Source of the DNA: Bugulina stolonifera
Taxonomy: Eukaryota > Bryozoa > Gymnolaemata > Cheilostomatida > Bugulidae
Reading direction: 5' to 3'
NCBI GenBank assembly: GCA_935421135.1
Contig: OW285191.1
Span: 6,333,504-6,397,503 of the forward strand
DNA length: 64,000 nucleotides
The position numbers and the translations under genes are program-made. Position 1 is the stretch's first letter; the number at the start of each line of letters is the position of its first letter. The notes below the pieces were generated by a model. The model ran no database searches and was not told the origin of the DNA. It saw only the letters and a program-made list of their open reading frames with translations. Positions 37,451 to 49,685 of the stretch are shown one piece after another.

Positions 37451-39260
37451 ATGAAATAGGTAATAAAAAGGTTTACACAAATCTAAAATATCATTTTCTG
37501 TCATTTACCGCATCCAGGTCAAGCCAGTGTGTCTGCACAGTTATCATAGTCATGATAATCAGTTTACATTATAATGCAGGTAAGTTGTACGTAGATTTGT
37601 TGTTGTGTACGCTATGCTATAGCTGATCATACGAAGTGTGTGGAATTTCCCATTATGCATGTAGTCTCCATGTGTGCATTTCAACATTGAAAAGGACTGC
37701 GTCAGTCTAAAGCTAGGCCAATCTGGACTGAAATGTCGACAAATGCATGCAATTTTATGTTGCTAAATGCTCTTCTATGCCTCAAAGAAATAGAATAGTC
37801 TGCTAGCCATAGTACAAGGCACAATTTTACCATCTCTAATAATTCTGACTAGATATATTATGAGAGGTCCGTGTAATATATACAATCGTGCAAACTACAT
37901 GTATTTAGCCTGGTAACCAGGTCTACCAAGCAAGCTGTACATTTTATGTGATCTTGGAGCCCAGGCTAATTTCTATTGTGCATATCCTATAACGATCGTG
38001 TATGAAATTGTTTAGGGTAACCAATCAGAGCTTAGTGTCCTTATTAGACCAATCATCTAGAAGCATCGTGTACCAAGGGGGAGACAATAATGTTTGACCT
38101 AACCCAAAAAACGCAATGCATTTTTCTCTGTATTTAATTGTTTCAATGCCAAAAAATTAGTATTTTTCCAATCTAAATGTGGCCTAATTATCAGCAAGCT
38201 TATTGCTACAAACAGATATGCATGCAATGTTATTAGCCACACAGTGAAGTAAGTACTCTAGCTGTCTATAATGACAGTGAATTAATAAATAGGGAATCTT
38301 ACAGTATTATCTGGGAAAGATAAATTCCCAATTCACCCACATTATTTATATTGTGACTCTTGTAAGTCCATTAGAAACCCGTTCACTAAGGAAGTGTATG
38401 TACAATTAACTGCATCCACCATTACAACAGGTTAGCCAAACACAGCACAATGTCCACTTCATTAGCAGCCAAAATAAAACTTCTTGGTAGGGATCCCACT
38501 GTATACAATACATAGAGTAATCGGGAATTCCAATTGTTTCAGCATGTGATAGGTCAATGGATCAGAACATTGACACCTGATTGGTGGAGTGAACTTTAGT
38601 ACATTATGACTTGCCATTTCAAATGGCTGAATTGGTTAGCAGTGACTAGGCCTTGCAATAATTACATACTATTATAATAAAATGTTGTAAAAGAATAATA
38701 GTATATGCACGTCATCCACACTAAACCAGTCCTAACTTTACTAACTGTAAAGTCATGTAAATGTTTCAATAGACCAGAGATATATATATAAAACTGAATT
38801 TAAATACTATTTAAAAAAATTATAATTATAGCATGTATATCAGAAAAGAAAAACTGCCACAATTATAACAATATGTATCTTTGTATTTTCTCTCAATCAA
38901 CCCGGTAGACACACTAGCTGTGGGCTAAACACGGTTCACTACATTTACCCAGGGCTTCCATGTGTTATTATAACCTTCAGGTGGGTAACAGCTAAAATCT
39001 AAATGCATCAGTCATTAGGTACCTATTTAAACCGTATTTTGCATATTATAGAACATGGCCAGTATCTTGAAGAATAACAATTATACTAGGTTAGTATTTT
39101 ATAATCACTACATAGCTTTTGCTGCTACGGCCATATTGAATATCTGACAATGATATTATTTATTATGAAGAGGATCATATAGGACTACCAATACTGTACT
39201 ATACTGCAGACCCATGTTCCAACACAGTCAAGTAATATGTTAATTTGCATTTTGAAACTT
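37451..39260. other. non-coding, upstream of IL17L-2
   Basis: No supported gene. A GGAATTTCCC site (37642-37651; complement GGGAAATTCC fits the kappaB consensus) and GGGAATTCC at 38523-38531 are the only motifs I would flag. Confidence 0.4.
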
Positions 39261-39269
39261 TTTAATTTG

Positions 39270-39560
39270 ATTTAAACACAAAATATGGTTCCATTGGTTT
39301 AAAGAATAAAAATTTCCTTTTGTAGTAAAGCTACATTGATTAGGCTGTGGGTCACGTACTATATATATTCAAATAAAAGGAAATTTTATTATTAAAATTT
39401 TCTTTTTGTTTGAATTGTAGTAAAACTACTTTGATTGGGCTGTGGGTCACGTACCATATATGGGTTACGTACAATATAATAAATTCAAATAAAAAGGAAA
39501 TTTTCATTATAAAAATTTCCTTTTTATTTGAATTGTGGTAAAACTACCAGTGATTGGGCT
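39270..39560. repeat. three tandem hairpin-bearing units of about 110 bp
   Basis: Each unit carries GTAGTAAAACTAC-like and GATTGGGCTGTGGGTCACGTAC-like segments plus an AT-rich inverted repeat. The last inverted repeat is perfect: arms of 23 bp at 39482-39504 and 39512-39534 with a 7-base loop. The preceding one (39367-39415) is imperfect. Confidence 0.85.
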
Positions 39561-39803
39561 GTGGCACGTACTATACATAAAAAGTTTGTTAGTTCTACCA
39601 TTAAATTATCTAATCAGTTAGGCTTATTGTAATACCGAATTATAAAATTGTTTCCCCTATAGATAAGGATGGCATTGACCCAATGGAATAGTGTGGTAGA
39701 ATACATGATTGTAACCTGTGACATTTCCACCCCCTCGTGATAGGTCAGTTGTTGGTGAATATATTAATCATCATTAAAAAGTGACATTTAATTGGCTTAG
39801 GGA

Positions 39804-39888
39804 AATACTCTTGTAATTTTGTTACCCCAACAATATCAAGGAAGATGATGCATAATTTTTTAAAAAATTGTTGTAGCTAATATATAAA
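39804..39888 (+). promoter_or_regulatory. IL17L-2 core promoter: upstream block plus TATA box
   Basis: TATATAAA at 39881-39888 lies 112 bp before the ATG. A block GGAAATACTCTTGTAATTTT at about 39811 is shared with IL17L-4 and, less closely, IL17L-3. Confidence 0.6.
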
Positions 39889-39992
39889 GACACATGAGTT
39901 TTTAAATTTCAGTATACAGTCTCTCATCACTAACAGAAGCATTGCTTAATTACACTATATTACTGCTTCAGTATCTTATGTAATTATTCACC

Positions 39993-41004
39993 ATGAATAT
40001 TATATATTCTATAATCTGGAAGTTTATTTTTGCATTTTTGATATTTCGTGCAGTGGATTGTTTATCAGCTAAGAAGCTTTGCTCAATGCCAAGCGACTGT
40101 GCTCTGCACCGACAACTAGACAAAGCAAGAGAGAGTAACTTTACATTTGAAATGAAAACCTTCCCTCAGTTGGATCTTATACAAGAAGTACCAGATAGTG
40201 TTAAGGAGTGTGACATCCCTGAGACAGAGAGAAAGCACCACACAGAGATAAGAATTCGAGCTCAGACCCCTTGGTAAGCAATACTTTTATTACAATTCAA
40301 GATATTAATATCAATAGGAAAGAGGAGATAACTCAAAGGAAATAACAGATATACGTCACATAAACAAAGCACGCCGAGCGGAAAAAGGGTGTTGTCTGCA
40401 GACGATACCGCTTGTACTTTGGAATATTTGACTCTGATGCATATCTACCAATCTTCTGTTACCTGAAAGAAACAAACGGCTTGAGCACTCTTATCCTATA
40501 TAGTAAGAACTTTGCAAATCTATAAAACATTTTTATAATCATTAATGCTGTACAGAGTTTAGTCAACAGGTGGCATAAAACTCAACTGCTGCTCTTGTTA
40601 ACAACTTTCCTTTCATATAGCTTTATAAATATGACTAAGATAAATATTATATTCAATTAGTGTATGTCGATTTCGCCTGAATACTAAAATAGTAGAACTA
40701 TTTTCAAATGTGTCTACTTTTCAGGTATAGAGACGATCGAGTGGTTAAAACAGGAAGTCTAACCGTGTATCCACGTGTTATCCATACGTACAGATGCTGT
40801 CCAGAGATCAAATGTGACATCAGTATACCTGGTACTAATCATACTCACCCTGGAAACGTAACATATATTGAAGAACCCCGAGTTGTTCTTCAGCAGACTG
40901 AGAAATGTGACGATAATGGTTATTACAAGTTTAGACCTTACAGGATTACAGTTATAACTTCCTGTAATTGTCTTTATCCATACGAAGTGAAATCAAGAAA
41001 ATAG
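39993..41004 (+). CDS. IL17L-2: IL-17-like secreted cystine-knot protein
   Basis: 186-aa probable secreted signalling protein. Exons 39993-40273 and 40725-41004, phase-2 intron inside W94. Signal peptide about 1-23, rich in Ile/Phe. The N-terminal segment has C30, C36 and a QLDKA motif; C73 follows. The IL-17-type domain runs from TPW (92-94): YP at 109-110, C118-C119-x4-C124, VVLQQ (147-151), C155 and C174-N-C176, then a basic tail. N-glycosylation sites: N49FT, N132HT, N138VT. In IL-17 the C-x4-C cysteines pair with the last C-x-C to make a cystine knot without the third bridge. Spätzle/NGF-type knots are the alternative, but the PW-YP-CxxxxC-CxC order and spacing favour IL-17. A TATA box precedes it. 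Confidence 0.82.
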
Positions 41005-42644
41005 TCTGGTGTTACCAGGTAACAGTAGTTCTCGGACTGTGTGGCTATTATATAATTTATAGCTATTTATGAACTGATATGAGAATCATGTGTAGAGAAC
41101 TAACTATATACTCTACGACTAGTTCCCTGTATAACAAAATATATTAGACAGATCTTAGTCTATAATATATATCAGACTGAACTCAGTCTATATAATATTC
41201 CATGAAATATCCTTCTAGTATTATGCATGTAGGCTTTCTTTATATACATGTACATGTACATGTACAATTGTGCATAAACTGTTGTACTTTCTCTTTTGAC
41301 CGGTGATTTATTTAACATAGTGTGTAAAATTTCTGCTGATGCTCTTCCTTATTTATTATGTATCAATTAGTGACACAGAGTGGTTGTTTATACAATTGAC
41401 AGTAGCATATTCAAACAGAATACTATACTGTGTATACTACAATAATATAACACTTCCTCTTTCAAACATAGCCAGCCAATGAATTAGCTCTAAATTATTA
41501 CAACATTCTTTGTGAATTGTTGTGTTAAATAAAATGTTTTCATATTGTATTATTTATTTTGTCTGTTCTCAACTAATAAACTTTATCAACACCAGTGTGA
41601 TAATCAGATGTATTTCTTTGTAAATATGACATAATAGAAAATGAGATAGAAAATCAGGTGACACGAAGATACTGAGCTATTCTCTGCTTACGACCTCCAA
41701 GGAGCCCATATTGCACATAGAAATGGTTTTTTTTACTAAAATATTAGTCTCTGTGGCAATAAAATAAGCACTTTGTGTTTTGCTGCATCTAAAAGAGAAG
41801 AAAGAAAATAGTCTACAATAAGAAAACAATAAACGTGTCTCTGATCACACATTTCGTTCATAGCAGATGTAAGTGTACTGCATATTGCAAAAAATTACAC
41901 TTGAAAATATTCCCCGATTTTATTAATTAAATTTGCAATTTTAGATCAACTGAATAAATTTAGGTCAAAATAGCAGGTGGACAATCTTACTGTTGTTGTA
42001 ATGATTCTACATATACAGAGTATAACAACTAGAGCAGATAAAAATAATAAGTAGTGGCGTCATTTTAAAATTGCAGATATCGCAATTCAGATTATCTAGT
42101 TGTTTGTCTACTGCATGTATCACCATCAATACTTTCTTACGATGACGACAACTGAACGGCTGCTAAAATAAAAGGATTGCGCTTTATACTACCATTCAGC
42201 TTGAAACAATTTTACCAACATAAACGCCCTTGAATTATTGTATATTATGTTGTATATTATTATTATATTATTATTGTTTATTATTTGTATATTATTGTAT
42301 ATAATTGTACATATGCATTAATGTATAATGTAAATGCATGAGTGTATACCTGTAACTTGTAATACAATGTATATGCAATGAACATATTATACTGATAGCC
42401 TACATGCAAGTGTTTAAAATAATATTATTATACTGTGTCACCGCATTATTCCTTCAGAATTATACCAGCGGCTCATTTACACAAATGGACTGGAACATGC
42501 CGCCATTACTAGGATGATGTGAATTAGAATAACCTACATACATAGAGCGCTATTATTAGTTGAGATCTGCATAAGAAATTAGCGTGGAATATTTTTTATT
42601 AATTTTAACCTCTCATTACTTTGCAACAATTATAGGAGAGTAGA
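41005..42644. other. 3' flank of IL17L-2, non-coding
   Basis: Just after the stop is GTTACCAGGTAAC (41011-41023), kept in the two next paralogues. The flank to about 41170 also resembles the 3' flanks of IL17L-3 and IL17L-4. An AAATAAA poly(A) signal lies near 41528. No other gene seen. Confidence 0.5.
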
Positions 42645-42927
42645 GAGAACTTTAGGAGGTTGGAAAGCTTATTTTTGTTGTCGACCAATAAGAATAGTTC
42701 ACTCTAGATGCCAACCAATAGGAATAGTTCACTTTTGCTAAAACTTGGAAACTTTCTTTTATTACTCACCGCTACCAGCAGAGGCGGAAATGGTTTCATC
42801 TTCCTGATACTGGAAGTATTTCTATGTTAACGGGCCAGTGAGATCTGACCATAGCTTCCTTATAGAATATTATTTGGTTTTACAGTATGGATTGTCCAAC
42901 ATTTATTTGCTTTGTATCAAGTATTTT
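42645..42927 (+). repeat. duplicated block, copy 1
   Basis: About 240 bp (from aagaatagttcactt through the segment with cagaggcggaaatggtttcatc) recur at 45032-45275 with high identity. Copy 2 sits just upstream of IL17L-3; copy 1 has no gene after it. It may mark the 5' flank of a lost cluster member. Confidence 0.85.
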
Positions 42928-43458
42928 AAAACTGTGTCTACATTGAATTTTGTTGTTATTGTTTCTTTTAGCACAAGCTACACCCACGTATTATGGGTGG
43001 ATTCTGTAATATTTTACCTGTATATGGCATGCTGACTTTGACTAGAGTTTATTATTATTATTAGTTTACATTGTAATTATTTTGTACAACCAACTGATGG
43101 CCAATGAGAATTGTGTGTAGAGTGACGTAACAGACTCTGTGCCTAGTTATCCACACAATATTATAGTACAGGTCTTGGAAATTAGTTATAACTAGAAGAA
43201 CCTTATACAAGGCTCCCGCCAAAGTGAAACAAATTCCCTACATAAAATTTTGCAGACATTAGCTGAGGTTTGGGATCCACATCTAAAAGAAATATTATAC
43301 AACTACAAAGAACTTAGAAGCAGGCCAAGCATTTTTTTATAATGCAGGACAGCATTACTAAATTTACAGAAGCACTTGGCCTTAGACATGTTACAATCAA
43401 GAAGAAAAGCTTCTCGAATAAAGCACGTTCTGTTCTAGCACAAAGTTTAATAATTTGA

Positions 43459-43590
43459 CTACATATGGATTCTCAGCAGCCCATCTCTCCAGACCTGTCA
43501 GTCTACATATGGATTCTCAGCAGCCCATCTCTCCAGACCTGTCAGTCTACATATGGATTCTTAGCAGCCCATCTCTCCAGATCTGTCAGT
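43459..43590. repeat. 44-bp tandem repeat, 3 copies
   Basis: Units start at 43459, 43503 and 43547 (ctacatatggattctcagca...), nearly identical. Confidence 0.92.
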
Positions 43591-43902
43591 CGTTCCTTGC
43601 TACAAACTGTAGAGCAAATTTTTCTGACATCACAGTTTTATTCATCTCACCTCAAGAGAATTAAGATCTGAAACTGATTTTTAGTTTTAATTTTCAGTTG
43701 GGATGTTTTCACTTCCCTAATGAGGGGGTCTAAAGGATCAAATAGAACGAGAAATATTCTGTAATATCTATCTTTATAATAGTTATAATTTTATAAAATG
43801 TACACATGTTCATGACATGCTAATATATTATAGATGATGTATAATTACTACTTACTCGTGAGTTATGCGCAATGTAATATAACATAATATAATATAACAT
43901 AA

Positions 43903-43979
43903 AACAACACAACACAACACAACACAACACAACACAACACAACACAACACAACACAACACAACACAACACAACACAACA
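43903..43979. repeat. (AACAC)n microsatellite
   Basis: About 15 uninterrupted pentanucleotide units flanked by AT-rich TAACATAATATAA-type sequence. Confidence 0.95.
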
Positions 43980-45031
43980 TAATATAGAATGCGAATTCTC
44001 AGTATATGGTTAGTTTATCTATTGCATCAGCATGTAGCTTTCCAATTTTAATTTATCTCATATTTTTATTTTGACTACTCTAAGCTACAACACAATGAAG
44101 TGAGAAAATTATGTGATCTCTTTGTACCTACATACTATATACACATAGATGGAAGATCAAGTAACATAAGATGCTTTTGCAACTCCCAAATCCCACTCCT
44201 TGATCCACCTTCGCAAAGACGCCCATTATGTTCTATATGATGAAAAATAATCCAGAATTTGTATTTTATAAAATGCTTTAAAATACATGTAATGTTATTT
44301 CTGTCAATAAAATGTGTCTTGTTGAATTTCAGCACATTTAATCTAACAGCTCAACATAGTATTTGTTTGCCCATAGTTCATTGCACATAGTAACCGTGGA
44401 TTATACAACTTTTACATAGAGATAGCAGATAACTGTATAATTATAATATCTTAGCTGTAGTTGAATTAAGGAAGCTACAGTGACACTACTCTAAATGTAC
44501 ACTAGTATAATAACTCTAATGCAGCCCACACGTCTGTTAGTATAAAATATTGTAGGAGCTGGCAGACTGATTTGGTTCAGTTCTATTTTACCACCTCAAC
44601 GACTGCTGAGTTTATGTCCTATATTATCAAGAGTCCGGTTCCATATGGGCTCGTGAAAGTAGCAGGCTTCAGCTTGGCAGTAATGTAAATCTATGCAAGC
44701 CCCAAAACAGTACGTATCAAGGTAATTGTAAGTTCAGAGAGTCCACTGTAGAGCAAGTAAGTTATTATACGTGTATTCAGTAAATAGTGACCCAGGCCCA
44801 TGTGGACCCTGGGATTGTATACTATAGTGTTATATGAACCAGTGGCCTCCAGCCATTCACCACGGTAACACCTGAGAGTTGTTAGTACTTAGGACTGAGC
44901 AACCCATTCACACAAATGCTGCCGCATGATAGATGAGAACCATATAAATAATTCCAAGATTTTAAGTAATATGAAATAAAGGCCCTACATGGATACAATG
45001 TAGATAGTATTCTCTACCTTTTCATAAGAGA

Positions 45032-45275
45032 GAACTTCAGCAGATTGGTAAACTTACTTTGTTGTCAGCCAATAAGAATAGTTCACTTTTGCTAAGACTT
45101 GGAAACTTTCTTTTATTACTCATCGCTACCAACAGAGGCGGAAATGGTTTCATCTTCCTGATACTGGAAGTATTTCTATGTTAACGGGCCAGTGAGATCT
45201 GATCATAGTTCACATATCGTAGATTATTGGGTTTTACAGTATGTGTTGTCCAACATTTATTTGCTTTGTAATCAT
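45032..45275 (+). repeat. duplicated block, copy 2, upstream of IL17L-3
   Basis: Second copy of the 42645-42927 block. It ends about 260 bp before the IL17L-3 start, so it could carry regulatory sequence. Confidence 0.85.
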
Positions 45276-45374
45276 TATTTTACACTTTTTCCTGCATCAT
45301 AGCATACAACAAAATCCACGCGACGAGTGGGCGGATCCTCATCATAAATAAAATAAACTAACATTTAATTGAAT

Positions 45375-45442
45375 TAGGAAAATGCAGTTGTACATTTTCA
45401 ATCCCAAGAAAGTTTTGTCTACTATTTGCAAAGTATATAAAA
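45375..45442 (+). promoter_or_regulatory. IL17L-3 core promoter
   Basis: TATATAAAA at 45434-45442, 99 bp before the ATG, preceded by GGAAAATGCAGTTGTACATT, a variant of the block seen at IL17L-2 and IL17L-4. A G-run follows the TATA box. Confidence 0.55.
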
Positions 45443-45532
45443 GGTGCGGGGGGGGGGTTTAACTATGCAATTTTTTCTGGTCAATAACAGGAGTATTATA
45501 TAATTTCTCTGTTGCTACTCGTTCAGTTCACA

Positions 45533-46467
45533 ATGAATGCTATATATTCTATAATTTGGAAGTTTGTTTGTATATTTCTGGTATTTCATGCAGTGGATTG
45601 TTTGTCAGCTAAGAAGCTTTGCTCAATGCCAAGTGACTGCGCACTGCAGCAACAACTAGACAAAGCAAGAGAGAGTAACTTTTCATTTGAAATGAAAACC
45701 TTCCCCCAGTTGGATCTTGTACCAGAAGTACCAGATAGTGTTAAGGAGTGTGACATCCCTGAGGCAGAGAGAAAGCACTACACAGAGATAAGAATTCGAG
45801 CTCAGACCCCTTGGTAAGCAATACTTTTATTACAATTCAAGATATAAAACTGACGAAATAACTCTCTCTAGTCTTGTGACACAGAGAATAATAGAAGGAA
45901 CTAGGGCTATCTTTATCATATTATTGTTTGAAATAAACTTGAAACAAGGAATTTGTAAGAAAATAGCTAAATACAAAACTGTGCATATTTATTCAGCATA
46001 GAATGTGTGGGTCCACTATCTCTACTTCAGCTGGAGTCCTCAATCTTACATAACATAAACAATGCTATTGTATAACTGAACTATTAGTTGATGTACTGGA
46101 CATTTTAGTCAATAACTTTTTTCCATGTATGCAGTACACTGTATAAGTTACATTTACATGTATGATGTACGTGTATCTACTTTTCAGGTATAGAGATGAT
46201 AGAGTGGTTAAAACAGGAAGTCTAACCGTGTATCCACGCGTTATCCACACGTACAGACGCTGTCCAGAGATAAAATGTGACATCAGTATACCCGGTACTA
46301 ATCATACTCACCCTGGAATCGTAACAGATATTGAAGAACCTCGAGTTGTTCTTCAGCAGACTGAGAAATGTGATTCTAATGGTTATTATAAGTTTAAACC
46401 TTACAGGATTACAGTTATAACTTCCTGTAATTGTCTTTATCCATATGAAGTGAAATCAAGGAAATAG
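45533..46467 (+). CDS. IL17L-3: IL-17-like secreted cystine-knot protein
   Basis: 186 aa, closest paralogue of IL17L-2. Exons 45533-45813 and 46188-46467, phase-2 intron in W94. The ATG at 45533 is chosen because it aligns with the IL17L-2 start (MN.IYSIIWK). Signal peptide about 1-23, C23/C30/C36 and QLDKA in the N-terminal part, C73. The IL-17-type domain keeps YP, C119-x4-C124, VVLQQ, C155 and C174-N-C176. The extra first Cys of the CC pair found in the other four members is Arg here (R118), so that Cys is probably dispensable or used for dimer links. Glycosylation site N132HT is kept; the second site of IL17L-2 (NVT) is lost (IVT). TATA box and duplicated block upstream. Confidence 0.82.
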
Positions 46468-47457
46468 TCTGGTGTTACCAAGTAACAGTGCTAGTAATAG
46501 CTTGTGATGTCATCAATTAGTGATGTCATCTTAATATTATATCTCATTTAGAATACATAATATTCTTGTGGTAGGCCTACATGTACATGTACTTCTATTA
46601 GATGTTATTAAAGCTGTTGCAATCATATCTACGTGTGGCCAGGTAGTAGCAGCAGTATATACACCTACTATTAGCTTAAAATTATGCAGTTATCTACATT
46701 GTATGAACTGATTTGGGAAAAAGATGTAGAGAAATACTATATACTCTACTACTAATTCTACACACATTAATAATATTATGCATCAGACAGACATACCTTT
46801 GTCTAAAATAATAATATGTTATGTCACGATGTTCATCTCTCTAGTACTATATAGGTACATGTAGGCTTTCTTGAGACACTATTATACCTCTATCCCGCTG
46901 CTTTATATACATATAATAATATGTCAGCAAATTCTGTATTACGCATTGCATGAAAGTGCTGCTAGCTTCCATACTGTTTCTCCTAGCAGTAGAATAGCAT
47001 ATAGTATATAGTATAAGCAAAACATTATGACTATTTTTAGATTTAAACAAATTCTCAAATATAGTGTAATGTTGCATTCACCCCATATTTTATATTACTA
47101 TGTTATTTATACTTCGTAGCCTAATAAAAGCTCCATCATACATCATACACAAATTGACCATGTCTTGACGCTATACATGGAATCTTATTAAGGCATCGAC
47201 GTACACTGAACTTTTTATAATAGTTCTGGCCACCTTTTTATGCTATATTCCTTGTGTTTCCAACTTTTCCCCTTTCTACTTGAAAGGTTACTGCTACATG
47301 TATGTACATAACGTACATATTGGAGAGTCTCACATATGCTGAGAGTCCCATGTGCCGTCACAATCATATTGCACAAATAAATTCCTAATTTAAGAGAACC
47401 TGCTTTTTACAAACTCCAACTACTGCCAGAATTTAAAAAAGAAACATGATACTTCCA
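46468..47457. other. 3' flank of IL17L-3, non-coding
   Basis: GTTACCAAGTAAC at 46474-46486 follows the stop, matching the IL17L-2 flank. CCTAATAAAAG near 47120 could be the poly(A) signal. No further gene. Confidence 0.45.
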
Positions 47458-47562
47458 CCTTAGAGCAGCGGGTAGGAACCTGTTATCTGCAGCCTTAGAG
47501 CAGCGGGTAGGAACCTGTTATCTGCAGCCTTAGAGCAGCGGGTAGGAACCTGTTATCTGCAG
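47458..47562. repeat. 35-bp tandem repeat, 3 copies
   Basis: Exact units starting at 47458, 47493 and 47528 (ccttagagcagcgggtagga...). Perfect identity suggests a recent duplication. Confidence 0.95.
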
Positions 47563-47929
47563 GAAAGAAAAGTTTTCAAACTACCTAAAAAACCAATTAC
47601 CTGAGCGAGTAACAATATATATTATGATGTTAATTTTATTACATATTTTAAGTAATTGTTCACATTGTCATACGGATAGCATAATGTCAGCATAACATGG
47701 TGTGTATAATACCCTGGTCTTCCATTAAACCGAAACTTCCTAATGGCTTGTAATTCACTGCGTACATGTATAACTGATTTCCTAGAACTCCACTTATTCT
47801 TGTAGTATGTGGAATTATGTCTGCAGTAAGATATTATGTCTCTCAAACATGTCTTCTATGTGTAACCCACAAGAGAGATATGTATTACTGTGCTGTCTGT
47901 GGTAGAAGGGAAGAGCCTCATTGAACTGT

Positions 47930-48140
47930 TAGAAACAAGTATGCTTAAAAAGTGTATACTTAGAAACTGTTGACTTAGAAACCGTTGACTTAGAGACTGT
48001 TGACTTAGAAACTGCTGACTTAGAAACAAGTATGCTTAAAAAGTGTGTACTTAGAAACTGTTGACTTGGAAACTGTTGACTTAGAAACTGTTGACTTAGA
48101 AACTGTTGATTTAGAAATTGTTGACTTAGAAATTGTACTA
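47930..48140. repeat. 15-bp minisatellite
   Basis: Imperfect tandem units of acttagaaactgttg with interspersed longer units (acttagaaacaagtatgctt...). Confidence 0.85.
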
Positions 48141-49504
48141 TTGAGAGCAGAAGAGAAAAGTCTCCCTGTATTGTATTAAGCTGTGCTTAAGTTTTGCATG
48201 TACACCATGTATGCACACCTGACATACATAATATACATCTTTCAATATAGTTGTTTTAGTAAACAAAGATCAATAGTATAAGGTAGATGCATCCCAAAGC
48301 TGTAGCATCTTCATACAATACAACATGTATTACATGACTTGTATTTGTTGTTGTTGCATATAAAAAGGGCATGTGCAGTCTGTGAAAAGGAAATTGCACT
48401 TTGCTTCAGTCGTGTTAATCTCCATAAAAAATAGCAAAAATATCAATGTTGTCGACCAATTATAATTGTATTACTGTATTTAACAAGATTAACTATAATT
48501 TGATTAACAGTCACATCATCCTGCATATCAGGTACACGGTTTTTAAACAGATTTTTTCTAACTGCGTGATCCTCTACCCTTCAGTCCCTAGGAATTCCTG
48601 AGCTTTGTGGTTTCCTAAATACTTAATTGTTTGCACCTGCAGATCTTCTGTTGTATGCAGAGTGACAGATGTGTATGTACATGTACAAAGTATATTGTAT
48701 ATTGGTTATACTATAGATGTACATGTACATGTAAATATACATCATGCAATATTAGGGAGTAAGGTATTTTAAACTTATTTCATTGCATAATAAATTATAA
48801 TATTCATATTGAAATACTAAGTACATGTAATAGCACACCTTTGTAATATAATGTATACAACACTCCATACCCTTCTAGCTGATGTATATTATATCATATG
48901 TGAATGCATTTAGAATATATAGTTTGTAATGTTTGCAAAAAAGGACAAATGTATAATGAATTTAAATATGACACAAAACTTTGGCATTATATATGCATTT
49001 ACAGCATGACTGAAAAGAGATAGAAAATCTGTTTACAGACATAATAAATTGCATGCAGAACTGTATAATTATCATTATGCATGAACATTTGTAAAACCGT
49101 ACACCATTATACAAGCACAACATGTAGTATGATGTACAGTACAGAGCAGTAAAATAATTGCAAACTCACTTTTGAGTTTGGAAACTTATTTTTCAGCTGT
49201 AGCAGCTACCACACTCATCAAATCAAATGCATATAGAATTTCTATTGGCTTATCAAGTATTTCAAGATAATCTTGAAGTCTGGGAACTTTTTCATTGGTT
49301 AACTATAATTAGGCATGCAAAATGGTTTTACTTTCAAATTACCCAATATTAACCGCATTGTGATACTAGATTATAAAATAGCTACTGTATTTGACAGTAG
49401 TCTAATCTAATAAAATACAGCCAAGTAGTAAATGAATAAAACTCAACCGCCCACTCAATCCTGATAGGTCAATATACTGCTTACATGACATAGGCAGCTA
49501 ATTT
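48141..49504. other. non-coding, upstream of IL17L-4
   Basis: No supported gene; several ACATGTACATGT palindromes (48670-48735). The stretch near 49180-49280 weakly resembles the duplicated block of 42.6/45.0 kb. Confidence 0.4.
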
Positions 49505-49600
49505 AAGGAAATACAGTTGTAATTTTGTCATCCCAAATATCATATAAGGAAAATGATGCTTACAATATTTGCAAAATCATGGTGTTGCTAGTATATAAAT
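49505..49600 (+). promoter_or_regulatory. IL17L-4 core promoter
   Basis: TATATAAAT at 49592-49600, 94 bp before the ATG. Upstream GGAAATACAGTTGTAATTTT (about 49508) matches the IL17L-2 block closely. Confidence 0.6.
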
Positions 49601-49685
49601 GAGTGTCAGCATTCATATTTTATTTTACATTTCTCCCTGGTCATTAGCAGAAGTAGCTACTGTTTCAGTATAATAAACATTCATC

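Larger units (their letters stand above)
42928..45031. other. non-coding between IL17L-2 and IL17L-3
   Basis: Apart from the two tandem repeats listed separately, no gene or IL-17-like exon is visible in this gap. Confidence 0.5.

Noticed and set aside
37100..37504. Phe/Leu/Asp-rich ORFs on the minus strand
   Set aside because: Artefact of the 18-bp minisatellite, open in more than one frame.
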